Assembly (NCBI RefSeq): GCF_000218235.1
Contig: NZ_GL945017.1
Span: 994,040 to 1,058,039, forward strand
Origin: Hallella multisaccharivorax DSM 17128
GTDB taxonomy: Bacteria > Bacteroidota > Bacteroidia > Bacteroidales > Bacteroidaceae
Reading direction: 5' to 3'
Length of the DNA stretch: 64,000 bases
The notes beneath the pieces are model-generated. The model searched no databases. It worked only from the letters and a program-made list of their open reading frames with translations, and was not told where the DNA came from. Both the position numbers and the translations under genes were made by a program. Below, piece by piece: positions 47,750 through 58,339 of the stretch; the first letter of the stretch is position 1; every line of letters begins with the position of its first letter.

Positions 47750-49972
47750 ATGAAATTAGATCTTACTGAAGCACTGAAGAAATATTTTGGTTTCGACACC
47801 TTCAAGGGCGACCAGCGGGCCATCATCACTAATCTCATGGAGGGCAACGACACGTTTGTGCTTATGCCCACCGGAGGCGGAAAGAGCTTGTGTTACCAGT
47901 TGCCCTCGCTTCTGATGGAGGGTACTGCCATTGTGGTGTCTCCTCTCATCGCCCTGATGAAAAATCAGGTTGACGTTATTAACGGCTACAGTGAGGATGA
48001 CTCCGTGGCTCATTACCTTAACTCTTCGCTCAACCGCGCGGCGATCAATCACGTGGAGAGTGATGTGAGGGAAGGTAGAACTAAGTTGCTCTATGTGGCC
48101 CCCGAGTCGCTCAACAAGGAAGACAACTTGTCTTTCTTTCAGTCTTTTAAGATCTCTTTTATTGCCGTAGATGAGGCTCATTGCATATCGGAGTGGGGAC
48201 ATGACTTCCGGCCTGAATACCGTAACATTAAGCCTACCATTGACAAGATTGCGAAGGCCCGGCAAGTAGAGCATATCCCTGTGATAGCCCTTACAGCTAC
48301 TGCCACAGATAAAGTGCGCATGGACATCAAAACCAACCTTGGTATGGCTGACGCTAAGGAGTTCAAAAGCTCGTTTAATCGTCCGAATCTTTATTATGAG
48401 GTAAGGCAGAAAGTGAGCGATGAGGACACCGACAGCCAAATTATCAAGTTCATTAAACAGCACAGTGGTAAGAGTGGAATCATCTATTGCCTTTCGCGTA
48501 AGAAGGTGGAAGAGCTTGCGAAGAAACTGTGTCTCAATGGCTTCCGTGCAGCACCTTATCATGCAGGCCTTGATAACGAGGTGAGGGCGAGGACGCAGGA
48601 CGACTTCCTGAAGGAGAATATTGATATCATCGTGGCTACCATCGCCTTTGGCATGGGTATTGATAAGCCCGATGTACGCTTTGTCATCCATTACGACATC
48701 CCCAAGAGCTTGGAGGGCTATTACCAAGAGACAGGACGTGCTGGCAGAGATGGCGGCGAAGGTATCTGTCTGGCTTTCTATTCGCCCAAGGATTTGAAGA
48801 AACTTAGTAAGTTTATGGACTCCAAGAGTGAGACTGAGAAGGAGATCGGACGCCAGCTCTTGGAGGAGACGCAGGCTTATGCAGAGACTGCCGTTTGCCG
48901 TCGCAAGGTGTTGCTTAATTATTTCGGGGAGCTTTATCCGAGAGACAACTGTGACAACTGTGACAACTGTAAACATCCGAAGAAGTTTGTGGAGGCCACG
49001 GAGGCATTGGAGTGTGTATTGTCGGCTATCAGTGCCTTGAAAGGTAAGTATGAACAAAACTATGTCGTCGACTTCGTGCGCGGGCGAGCTACCGATCATA
49101 TCGTCAAAGACGGCAACGATACGCTTGAGGAATTCGGCAACGGACGGCAGATCAACGACGATATGTCATCCATCTGGAATCCGGTTATTCGTCAAGGCAT
49201 GATAGCTGGCTTTATCCGCAAGGACATTGAGAACTACGGCTTGCTGAAAATCACTGCTTTGGGTAAAGCTTGGCTGAAAGATCCACATTCCTTCTCTGTG
49301 GTCCCCGACCGCGAATTCGTGGACAGTGAGGATGGCGGTGAAGGAGGAACTTCGGCTCTTGACATGTCGCTCTACCAGCAGCTCAAGGGGCTTCGCTATG
49401 ATGTAGCAAAGAAACATGGCCTGCCGCCATACGTTGTCTTCCAGGATATATCGCTCACGCAGATGGCGACATCATTCCCGCAGACCATGGAGGAGTTGCA
49501 GCAGATTCAAGGTGTGGGACAGGGGAAGGCGCGCAAATTTGGTAAACCGTTCATCGACTTCATTAAGAAATATTGCGAAGAGAATAGTATTGAACGCTCT
49601 GACATTATGAGGGTTATCACGTTGCCCAATAAGTCAAAGCGAAAGCTGAAGATTATTGAGATGATTGACCGCCGTATACCGTTGGAGGATGTTGCCGAGA
49701 CGCAAAATCTTGATTTCGACGAGCTTCTTGACGATATTGAGTCAATTGTCAATAGTGGTACCAAAGTCAATATTGACTATTATCTCAACGATGACAGTGT
49801 GATCGATCAGGACGAGATGCGGGATATCCTCGATTATTATCGCCATGCCGACAACGATGATATTGACTCTGCTATCAATACGGTAGATATTTATGACGAT
49901 GACGAGGGACTTACTGCTGAAGAGAAAGCGCGTCTGGTGCTGATCAAGTTCCTCTCCGACGCGGGCAACTGA
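47750..49972 (+). CDS. recQ: ATP-dependent DNA helicase RecQ
   Basis: A 740-residue 3'-5' helicase. The helicase core (1-340) has Walker A MPTGGGKSLC, motif II VDEAHCISEWGHDFRP, and motif VI YYQETGRAGRDG. A zinc-binding domain (four Cys: CRRKVLLNYFG, then CDNCDNCKHP) and winged helix follow (about 345-520), then an HRDC domain (about 535-620). A further C-terminal tail of about 100 residues is acidic and present in Bacteroidota RecQ. It acts in recombinational repair and replication-fork processing. It starts 33 bp after clpX. Confidence 0.96.
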   Translation: MKLDLTEALKKYFGFDTFKGDQRAIITNLMEGNDTFVLMPTGGGKSLCYQLPSLLMEGTAIVVSPLIALMKNQVDVINGYSEDDSVAHYLNSSLNRAAINHVESDVREGRTKLLYVAPESLNKEDNLSFFQSFKISFIAVDEAHCISEWGHDFRPEYRNIKPTIDKIAKARQVEHIPVIALTATATDKVRMDIKTNLGMADAKEFKSSFNRPNLYYEVRQKVSDEDTDSQIIKFIKQHSGKSGIIYCLSRKKVEELAKKLCLNGFRAAPYHAGLDNEVRARTQDDFLKENIDIIVATIAFGMGIDKPDVRFVIHYDIPKSLEGYYQETGRAGRDGGEGICLAFYSPKDLKKLSKFMDSKSETEKEIGRQLLEETQAYAETAVCRRKVLLNYFGELYPRDNCDNCDNCKHPKKFVEATEALECVLSAISALKGKYEQNYVVDFVRGRATDHIVKDGNDTLEEFGNGRQINDDMSSIWNPVIRQGMIAGFIRKDIENYGLLKITALGKAWLKDPHSFSVVPDREFVDSEDGGEGGTSALDMSLYQQLKGLRYDVAKKHGLPPYVVFQDISLTQMATSFPQTMEELQQIQGVGQGKARKFGKPFIDFIKKYCEENSIERSDIMRVITLPNKSKRKLKIIEMIDRRIPLEDVAETQNLDFDELLDDIESIVNSGTKVNIDYYLNDDSVIDQDEMRDILDYYRHADNDDIDSAINTVDIYDDDEGLTAEEKARLVLIKFLSDAGN

Positions 49973-49990
49973 CCGAACTTGGAGGTGTAG

Positions 49991-51583
<1,593 letters not shown>

Positions 51584-51586
51584 AGC

Positions 51587-53038
51587 ATGAATATCAGAGA
51601 AACACTATTATCAGTGACCATAACCATTGCCACAGTAGCGGCAATGGCCGTGCCGTCAGGAAGAGCAATGTCTTCTTTTGCGCTGGCCGATACGGTTAAG
51701 GCTTCCGCAGATACTCCCAAGGCTGAGGCCACGGTACCGCAGTCGTCGATTGTCGATGAGGTGATTTGGGTCGTCGGTGATGAGCCGATTTTGAAATCAG
51801 ATGTTGAGGAAATGCGTATGCAGGGTCTTGCCGAGGGCATTAACTTTGGCAGCGATCCAGACTTCTCTATCCCCGAACAGATTGCCGTGCAGAAACTCTT
51901 TCTCCACCAGGCAGAGATAGACTCTATCGAGGTAACAGAGAGCGAAATTGCACAGGGTGTCAACCAGCAGATCAACCGTTGGGTAGAGATGGCCGGCTCT
52001 AAGGAGAAACTTGAAGAGTATCGCAAACGGAGCATCAACGACATGCGGACAGAGCTGCATGACCAGTTCCGCGACCAGCAACTCATCCAGAAAATGAAAG
52101 AGAAGCTGGTGAAGGATGTGAAGGTGACGCCTGCTGACGTGCGCGCTTACTTCCGTAACCTCCCAGAAGACAGTATCCCCTATGTGCCTACTGAGGTGGA
52201 GGTGGAAATCCTTGTCAATGCACCGCGCATCAAGCAGAGTGAAATCAACCGTGTCAAGGATGAGCTCCGCAGTTTCACCGACCGTGTGAACAAAGGAGAA
52301 ACGACATTCTCCACACTGGCCCGCCTCTATTCTGAGGATCCGGGATCTGCGCGTCAGGGCGGTGAGCTTGGTTATACGGGGCGAGGTGTGCTTGATCCTA
52401 ACTTTGCTGCAGTGGCCTTCAACCTCACGGACCCTAAGAAGATATCCAAAATTGTAGAGTCAGAGTTCGGCTACCATATCATTCAACTCATCGATAAGCG
52501 CGGTGATAAGATTAATGTACGTCACATCCTGCTTAAACCGAAAGTGTCTCCTGACGAGATCGAGGCAGCCACGCATCGGCTCGACTCCATTTCCAACGAT
52601 ATCCATACGGGGAAATTTACGTTTGAGCAGGCTGCGTCTTATCTTTCCGATGACAAGGATACGCGTAACAACGAGGGACTGATGTCGAATAGTACGGCTA
52701 ATGGCATGACATCACGTTTCCAGATGAAAGACCTGCCGACAGAGGTGGCGAGAGTCGTCGATACCATGAAGGTCAATGAGATCTCCAGGCCATTTGAAAT
52801 GATCAATTCCAAGGGTAAGACCGTGATGGCCATTGTGAAACTCAAGAGCCGTACACTTGGTCACAAGGCGACGATAACGGAGGATTACCAGGTGATGAAG
52901 GATGTCGTGTTGAATAAAGAGCGAGAGAAAACCATCCATGACTGGGTGGTCGACAAGATTAAGCACACTTATGTGCGCATGCTGCCCCAATATCGGGTCC
53001 CCGAGAAATATGAATACCAGGGATGGGTGAAATCTTAA
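51587..53038 (+). CDS. surA: SurA-like periplasmic peptidyl-prolyl isomerase / chaperone
   Basis: A 483-residue exported chaperone for outer-membrane proteins. Signal peptide (1-27), a SurA N-terminal helical domain (about 55-180, VDEVIWVVGDEPILKSDVEE), then two PpiC-type rotamase domains (about 205-310: LYSEDPGSARQGGELGYTGR; and about 315-420: VRHILLKPKVSPDEIEAAT). The first rotamase domain is the better conserved. It sits 3 bp after guaB and overlaps the OstA gene by 16 bp, grouping outer-membrane biogenesis functions. Confidence 0.9.
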   Translation: MNIRETLLSVTITIATVAAMAVPSGRAMSSFALADTVKASADTPKAEATVPQSSIVDEVIWVVGDEPILKSDVEEMRMQGLAEGINFGSDPDFSIPEQIAVQKLFLHQAEIDSIEVTESEIAQGVNQQINRWVEMAGSKEKLEEYRKRSINDMRTELHDQFRDQQLIQKMKEKLVKDVKVTPADVRAYFRNLPEDSIPYVPTEVEVEILVNAPRIKQSEINRVKDELRSFTDRVNKGETTFSTLARLYSEDPGSARQGGELGYTGRGVLDPNFAAVAFNLTDPKKISKIVESEFGYHIIQLIDKRGDKINVRHILLKPKVSPDEIEAATHRLDSISNDIHTGKFTFEQAASYLSDDKDTRNNEGLMSNSTANGMTSRFQMKDLPTEVARVVDTMKVNEISRPFEMINSKGKTVMAIVKLKSRTLGHKATITEDYQVMKDVVLNKEREKTIHDWVVDKIKHTYVRMLPQYRVPEKYEYQGWVKS

Positions 53039-54705
53039 AAAACAGGGGGAAAGCAATGTTGCTTTTCCTTTTTGCCGTTGTGATTGTGTGTGCGATGCCT
53101 CCTTCCAGCAAAAGGCAACGGGCACTCCGACAAGTTGACAAGCGTGTGTATCTGAGGCATGCCGATGAGTTGAAATATGATCAATTTGGCCCCAACCCTG
53201 ATGCGCAAATTGCCAAGGGACATGTTCATTTTGTCAATCGTGGAGCCACGCTACTTTGCGACAGCGCTTATTATTATCAGGCTACCAACTCCTTCCGCGC
53301 TTTCGGCCACGTTCGTTTCCGTCAGGGCGATACGTTGTCACTCTCATGCGACAATGCGTGGTACGACGGTGAGGGACAGATGATGGAAGCACGCAAGAAT
53401 GTCGTGCTTCGGCATCGCGGACAGACACTTTACACGGACAGTCTCAATTATGACCGTCTATACGAAAATGCTTATTTCTTCAAGGGCGGTCGCCTTGTTG
53501 ACGGAAAGAACCGTCTGTCCTCTGACTGGGGCGAGTATAATACCAATACGCGCCAGGCAGTGTTTTATTTCGATGTGCAGCTTCATACGCCTAAGAACCG
53601 TGTATCTACCGATACGTTGTATTATGACACAAAGAAGTCGATTGCACACATTGTAGGAATGTATACCCCTGACCGTGGTCTTGGCAAGGCCGGGCCCTCT
53701 ATCATTCATAATCAAGGCGGCATAGTGAGAACTACAGATGCCTTTTTCAATACCCATACCGACCGTGCGCATCTCTACGGGCGTTCAACGGTAGTAGATA
53801 AGGAAAAGACCATTACGGGTGACACATTAATATATAATAGCTCTACAGGCCGTAATCATGGTTATGGCAATGTGGTTTTCGTGGACAAGAAAAACAAAAA
53901 CAAGCTCATTGCGGGCGAGGTAGATTACAATGAGAAGACAGGCAGGGGCTTTGCTACTAAAAAAGCGCTGGTCATTGACTTCTCACGGAAGGACACGCTT
54001 TATATGCATGCTGATACGCTACGTCTGGAGACTTTTCATATCAATACGGACAGCGTGTTCCGCCGTGTACATGGCTATAAGCATGTGCGGGCTTACCGTG
54101 CTGATTTCCAGGCAATGTGCGACTCGCTGGTCTACGACACACGTGACTCTTGCCTGACGATGTATCAGGATCCCATCACGTGGAGCGATGGCCGCCAGCT
54201 CACAGGTGAGAAGATTCTTGTTTATACCAACGACTCCACTATACGCGAAGCACATGTCATCGGACAGGCGCTCTCCATAGAGCTCATGAAAGACAGTACA
54301 CATTACAACCAGGTGTCTTCTGCGGAAATTTATGCCTATTTTAAGAATGGGAACATCCGTCAAAGCGATGCAGTGAAAAGTGTCCGTGCGATCTTCTTTC
54401 CCACCGACAGTGGTGATTCTACGCTCATTGGTCTCAACTATGTTGAGTCGGATACGATGCGGATGTTCATCTCACCAACAAGACAGTTGGAGCGTATCTG
54501 GATGCCGAAAGCGCAGGGTACACTTTATCCAATGACGCAGATACCGCCGGGGAAAGAGAAGCTTGATGTCTTTGCGTGGTTTGACGACTTGCGGCCCCGC
54601 AGTCCGCAAGATGTTTTTGAATGGAGAGGCAAGCCGAACGGTTCTACGCTGACAATCGTGAAGCGGCATGAAGCGCCCTTGCAACATCTTCCCCCCAAAA
54701 AATAA
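53023..54705 (+). CDS. OstA/LptA-domain protein
   Basis: A 560-residue envelope protein with an N-terminal hydrophobic segment (about 12-25, MLLFLFAVVIVCAMP) and repeated OstA/LptA-type beta-jellyroll segments (HVHFVNRGATLLCDSAYYY, MMEARKNVVLRHRGQTLYTD, GRNHGYGNVVFVDKKN). LptA-type proteins form the periplasmic bridge carrying LPS to the outer membrane; this one is about three times longer than LptA and is the form seen in Bacteroidota. Start ATG 53023 overlaps surA by 16 bp; ATG 53056 just before the hydrophobic segment is an alternative. mutL starts 2 bp after the stop. Confidence 0.85.
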   Translation: MGEILKNRGKAMLLFLFAVVIVCAMPPSSKRQRALRQVDKRVYLRHADELKYDQFGPNPDAQIAKGHVHFVNRGATLLCDSAYYYQATNSFRAFGHVRFRQGDTLSLSCDNAWYDGEGQMMEARKNVVLRHRGQTLYTDSLNYDRLYENAYFFKGGRLVDGKNRLSSDWGEYNTNTRQAVFYFDVQLHTPKNRVSTDTLYYDTKKSIAHIVGMYTPDRGLGKAGPSIIHNQGGIVRTTDAFFNTHTDRAHLYGRSTVVDKEKTITGDTLIYNSSTGRNHGYGNVVFVDKKNKNKLIAGEVDYNEKTGRGFATKKALVIDFSRKDTLYMHADTLRLETFHINTDSVFRRVHGYKHVRAYRADFQAMCDSLVYDTRDSCLTMYQDPITWSDGRQLTGEKILVYTNDSTIREAHVIGQALSIELMKDSTHYNQVSSAEIYAYFKNGNIRQSDAVKSVRAIFFPTDSGDSTLIGLNYVESDTMRMFISPTRQLERIWMPKAQGTLYPMTQIPPGKEKLDVFAWFDDLRPRSPQDVFEWRGKPNGSTLTIVKRHEAPLQHLPPKK

Positions 54706-54707
54706 CA

Positions 54708-56543
54708 ATGAGTGACATCATTCAGCTTTTACCCGATTCCGTCGCCAATCAGATAGCTGCTGGCGAGGTGATACAGCGTCCGGCCAGCGTCATTAAAGAG
54801 CTGGTGGAAAATGCCGTGGACGCGGAAGCAAGCCATATCGACGTGTCGGTGATGGATGCCGGCCGCACGTCCATCCAAGTTATCGACGATGGCAAAGGAA
54901 TGTCGGAGACCGATGCACGGCTGGCCTTTGAGCGCCATGCAACATCGAAAATCCGTAAAGCCGATGACCTGTTTAACCTTCACACCATGGGATTCCGAGG
55001 TGAGGCGCTGCCTTCCATCGTTGCCGTGTCGCAGGTGGAGCTCAAGACGCGTATAGACGGCGATACGTTGGGTACCGACATCACGTTCTCCGGATCAAGA
55101 GTTCTCTCTCAAGAGCCGTGTGCATGCCCCCGGGGTGCTAACTTCAAGGTGGAGAATCTCTTCTTCAACGTGCCGGCCCGTCGGAAATTTCTCAAGTCGA
55201 ATGTCACGGAGCTGAATCATATCCTTGCTGCCTTTGAGCGGATAGTCCTGGTTTATCCGAAGGTGGGCTTCACTTTTCGCTCCAATGGCAGTGAACTTTA
55301 TAATCTGCGTCCCGGCACATTGCGGCAGCGCATTGTCGATGTCTTCGGCAAGCGTATCAATGCTGATCTGTTGCCCCTGAGCGTGGAGACGTCGGTTTGC
55401 GGGCTTTCCGGATTTGTAGGAAAACCCGAATCGGCGAAGAAGAAAGGTGCAAAGCAGTTTTTTTTCGTCAATGGGCGATATATGCGGCATCCTTATTTCC
55501 ACAAGGCGGTGCAGAGTGTCTACGACCGTCTCGTGCCTCAGGGTGATCAGGTGCCTTACTTTATCTACTTCGACGTCAATCCCCACGACATCGATGTGAA
55601 TATTCATCCTACCAAGACAGAGATTAAATTCGAGAATGAGCAGACGGTCTACCAGATTCTCTTAGCCGCAGTCAGGGATGCCATCGGCTCTTTCAGCGGC
55701 ACCTCGACCATTGACTTCGATGCGGAAGGTAAACCGAATATTCCGCTCTTCCAGCCCGATGGGCAGGATGAGACGTTTGCGATGCCGAAAGTCGACTTCG
55801 ATCCCCAGTACAATCCTTTCAGCACGCAGGCCAAGACAACAGTGGCTCCTCGTCAGAGAGGCAGTTCCATCTTTGCAGGTGCCGCTCCTGCCAGTTTCCC
55901 TTCTGAGCAGATAGCGACGCCCGATACCCGCGAGATGCTTCTCCCTGGACATGAGAAGATACCGCAGGGGAGCGAGATAGAAGAGAAAGCGCCACTTCAT
56001 TATCAGTATAAAGGAAAGTACATCATGACCGCCGTTAAGTCGGGATTGATGGTCGTCGACCAGCACAGGGCTCATACGCGCGTTCTCTATGAGGACTATC
56101 TGCGGCGTTTGTCAGCGCATAAGATGCACTCTCAGAAGATGCTTTTCCCACAGTCGGTAGACTTTACACCCAAGGAGATGGTAACTATGACGGCTTTGTC
56201 TGACGACATTTCACTGCTTGGCTTCGAGTTGTCACCCTTAGGAGCCTCCTCATATAGCATCAATGCCATCCCCGATGGCTTTGAAGGTGTCGATGTTGTC
56301 AGTTTGTTACACGAGATTCTAACCGATGCTGATACTGAGTCACCGGTGGCTAAGTTGCACGGGCATATGGCGTTGTCACTGGCCCGCGCCGCGGCAATCC
56401 CGTATGGTCAGGTGCTTTCCAACGAGGAAATGGAAGATCTCATCAACCGCCTTTTCCAGTGCTCGAATGTCAATTATACACCCGATGGCCACTCCACCCT
56501 TTGTATTATCCGGCAGAAAAACATTGAAGCTATGCTCGGCTGA
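54708..56543 (+). CDS. mutL: DNA mismatch repair protein MutL
   Basis: A 611-residue mismatch-repair matchmaker. The N-terminal GHKL ATPase has VIKELVENAVDAEASHIDV, DDGKGM, HATSKI and MGFRGEALPSI; a transducer domain follows to about 330, then a variable linker and the C-terminal dimerisation domain (about 425-600). The endonuclease motif of many MutL proteins (DQHAxxExxxxE) reads DQHRAHTRVLYE here, so the first Glu is Thr and nicking activity is doubtful. It is the last gene of the guaB operon; a tRNA gene follows. Confidence 0.96.
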   Translation: MSDIIQLLPDSVANQIAAGEVIQRPASVIKELVENAVDAEASHIDVSVMDAGRTSIQVIDDGKGMSETDARLAFERHATSKIRKADDLFNLHTMGFRGEALPSIVAVSQVELKTRIDGDTLGTDITFSGSRVLSQEPCACPRGANFKVENLFFNVPARRKFLKSNVTELNHILAAFERIVLVYPKVGFTFRSNGSELYNLRPGTLRQRIVDVFGKRINADLLPLSVETSVCGLSGFVGKPESAKKKGAKQFFFVNGRYMRHPYFHKAVQSVYDRLVPQGDQVPYFIYFDVNPHDIDVNIHPTKTEIKFENEQTVYQILLAAVRDAIGSFSGTSTIDFDAEGKPNIPLFQPDGQDETFAMPKVDFDPQYNPFSTQAKTTVAPRQRGSSIFAGAAPASFPSEQIATPDTREMLLPGHEKIPQGSEIEEKAPLHYQYKGKYIMTAVKSGLMVVDQHRAHTRVLYEDYLRRLSAHKMHSQKMLFPQSVDFTPKEMVTMTALSDDISLLGFELSPLGASSYSINAIPDGFEGVDVVSLLHEILTDADTESPVAKLHGHMALSLARAAAIPYGQVLSNEEMEDLINRLFQCSNVNYTPDGHSTLCIIRQKNIEAMLG

Positions 56544-56614
56544 GCGATTACAGGTCCTTGTCCTGACATGCCGGACGAGAATTTGACACATGCCGAAAAA
56601 AACACACAGAAAAA

Positions 56615-56646
56615 TTTGGCATATTAATAAAAACGTCGTACCTTTG
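56615..56646 (+). promoter_or_regulatory. Promoter of tRNA-Val
   Basis: TTTGG (56615-56619), 19 nt, TACCTTTG (56639-56646), 30 bp upstream of the tRNA. Both boxes and the spacing match the Bacteroidota primary promoter. Confidence 0.72.
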
Positions 56647-56676
56647 CGTCCGCAAACAAAAACAAACAAAAAGCAA

Positions 56677-56751
56677 GGGCGTTTAGCTCAGTTGGTTTAG
56701 AGCATCTGCCTTACAAGCAGAGGGTCGGCGGTTCGAATCCGTCAACGCCCA
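56677..56751 (+). tRNA. tRNA-Val, anticodon TAC
   Basis: A 75-nt cloverleaf: acceptor GGGCGTT pairs with AACGCCC, D-loop with AGCTCAGTTGGTTTAGAGC, anticodon stem TCTGC/GCAGA around CTTACAA (anticodon TAC), T-arm with GGTTCGAATCC. Discriminator base A; CCA is not encoded. It decodes GUA and GUG valine codons. Confidence 0.96.
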
Positions 56752-56852
56752 CAGGGGTGGTTCCCGTGGTGGCTTCGGCTGCTGCGGGATTTTTTTATGT
56801 TATCATCTCATAATTTTTTAGACTTTCTGAGGGACGTTTCATTTCTATTTCG

Positions 56853-56860
56853 TAATTTTG
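56853..56860 (+). promoter_or_regulatory. -7 box for purB
   Basis: TAATTTTG, 80 bp upstream of the purB ATG. Matches TAnnTTTG; the -33 region is poor. Confidence 0.45.
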
Positions 56861-56940
56861 CACGCGCAAAGATACAGGCAAACGCGTTTATAGATTTAGA
56901 AATAAAGTCAAGGTAATACGTATTATAACAAATAAATCCC

Positions 56941-58287
56941 ATGAGTCTCGATGTGTTAACGGCAATCTCGCCTATTGACGGTCGCTACAGAAGCAAGACA
57001 GCCGCTCTTGCTGATTATTTTTCAGAGTATGCGCTCATCCGCTATCGTATCAGGGTGGAGATCGAGTATTTCATCACTCTTTGTGAGTTGCCGTTGCCTC
57101 AGCTGAAATCATTCGACCAAGCGCTCTTTCCACGTTTGCGTGACATTTACCTTCAGTTTAATGAACAGGGTGCGCACCGTGTCAAAGAGATAGAGAGAGT
57201 CACCAATCATGATGTCAAAGCCGTAGAGTACTACACCAAAGAGCAGTTTGACGCCATTGGCGGCCTGGAGAGCTTCAAGGAGTTTATTCATTTCGGACTG
57301 ACATCGCAGGACATCAATAACACCTCGGTGCCGCTTGCGCTGAAAGAGTCGCTTCATCACATTTTCTATCCTCAGGTGGAAGAGCTCATTGAGCAGCTCA
57401 GAACCTATGCCGAGGAGTGGAAGGACGTGCCGATGCTTGCCAAGACCCATGGACAGCCGGCTTCGCCCACACGTTTGGGAAAGGAAATCATGGTCTATGT
57501 CTATAGGCTCACTGAACAGCTCAACACGCTCAAGGCTGCCAAGATTACGGCAAAGTTCGGCGGTGCGACAGGCAACTTCAATGCCCATCATGTGGCTTAT
57601 CCCGACTATGACTGGAAGACTTTCGGAAACCGTTTCGTCAGCGAGAAACTTGGGCTGGAGCGCGAACAGTACACCACACAGATTTCTAACTATGATTACC
57701 TGGCTGCCATTTTCGATGGTATCCGGCGCATCAACACCATTATCATTGATCTCGACCGCGACTTCTGGATGTATATCTCTATGGATTATTTCAAGCAGAA
57801 GATCAAGGCGGGTGAGGTTGGCTCGTCGGCGATGCCCCACAAGGTCAACCCCATCGACTACGAGAACAGCGAAGGTAACTTGGGCATGGCCAATGCTGTG
57901 CTGACCTTCCTTTCTATGAAGCTGCCTATCAGTCGCTTGCAGAGAGATCTTACCGACTCCACTGTATTGCGCAATATTGGAGTACCCCTCGGACATTCGA
58001 TCATTGCCATTCAGTCTACACTTAAAGGCCTGCGCAAGCTTATTCTGCACGAAGAGAAGATTAATGATGACCTTGATAATATGTGGGCCGTGGTGGCTGA
58101 AGCCATCCAGACGATCTTGCGGCGTGAAGGCTATCCGCATCCTTATGAGGCACTGAAACAGCTCACACGCACCAACACAGTCATGACGAAAGAAACTATT
58201 CACAATTTTATAAACACTCTTAATGTTAATCCGGAGGTGAAGCAAGAACTCTTGTCCATCACCCCGCACAATTACACAGGTATTTAA
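56941..58287 (+). CDS. purB: Adenylosuccinate lyase
   Basis: A 448-residue enzyme acting twice in purine synthesis (SAICAR to AICAR, adenylosuccinate to AMP, both releasing fumarate). The superfamily signature is GSSAMPHKVNPIDYENSEGN (about 296-315), with the flexible catalytic loop serine in GSSAMPHK and the catalytic His region TSQDINNTS and AKTHGQPASPT. Start MSLDVLTAISPIDGRY is typical. It is followed 50 bp later by the pseudouridine synthase gene. Confidence 0.96.
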   Translation: MSLDVLTAISPIDGRYRSKTAALADYFSEYALIRYRIRVEIEYFITLCELPLPQLKSFDQALFPRLRDIYLQFNEQGAHRVKEIERVTNHDVKAVEYYTKEQFDAIGGLESFKEFIHFGLTSQDINNTSVPLALKESLHHIFYPQVEELIEQLRTYAEEWKDVPMLAKTHGQPASPTRLGKEIMVYVYRLTEQLNTLKAAKITAKFGGATGNFNAHHVAYPDYDWKTFGNRFVSEKLGLEREQYTTQISNYDYLAAIFDGIRRINTIIIDLDRDFWMYISMDYFKQKIKAGEVGSSAMPHKVNPIDYENSEGNLGMANAVLTFLSMKLPISRLQRDLTDSTVLRNIGVPLGHSIIAIQSTLKGLRKLILHEEKINDDLDNMWAVVAEAIQTILRREGYPHPYEALKQLTRTNTVMTKETIHNFINTLNVNPEVKQELLSITPHNYTGI

Positions 58288-58308
58288 GTTTTATTTTTAC
58301 AAATCCCT

Positions 58309-58339
58309 ATGGAAGTTTGTTGTGATGATAGACTTCCAT
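58309..58339 (+). promoter_or_regulatory. Hairpin covering the rluB-type start codon
   Basis: ATGGAAGT (58309-58316) can pair with ACTTCCAT (58332-58339) around a 15-nt loop. The right arm includes the first two bases of the ATG at 58338, so folding could block initiation. A second ATG seven codons later (58359) is outside the hairpin. Confidence 0.35.

Noticed and set aside
47756..49099. A 447-codon open frame opposite recQ
   Set aside because: Antisense shadow of a well-supported helicase gene.
57109..58269. A 386-codon open frame opposite purB
   Set aside because: Antisense shadow; purB has full family signatures on the other strand.
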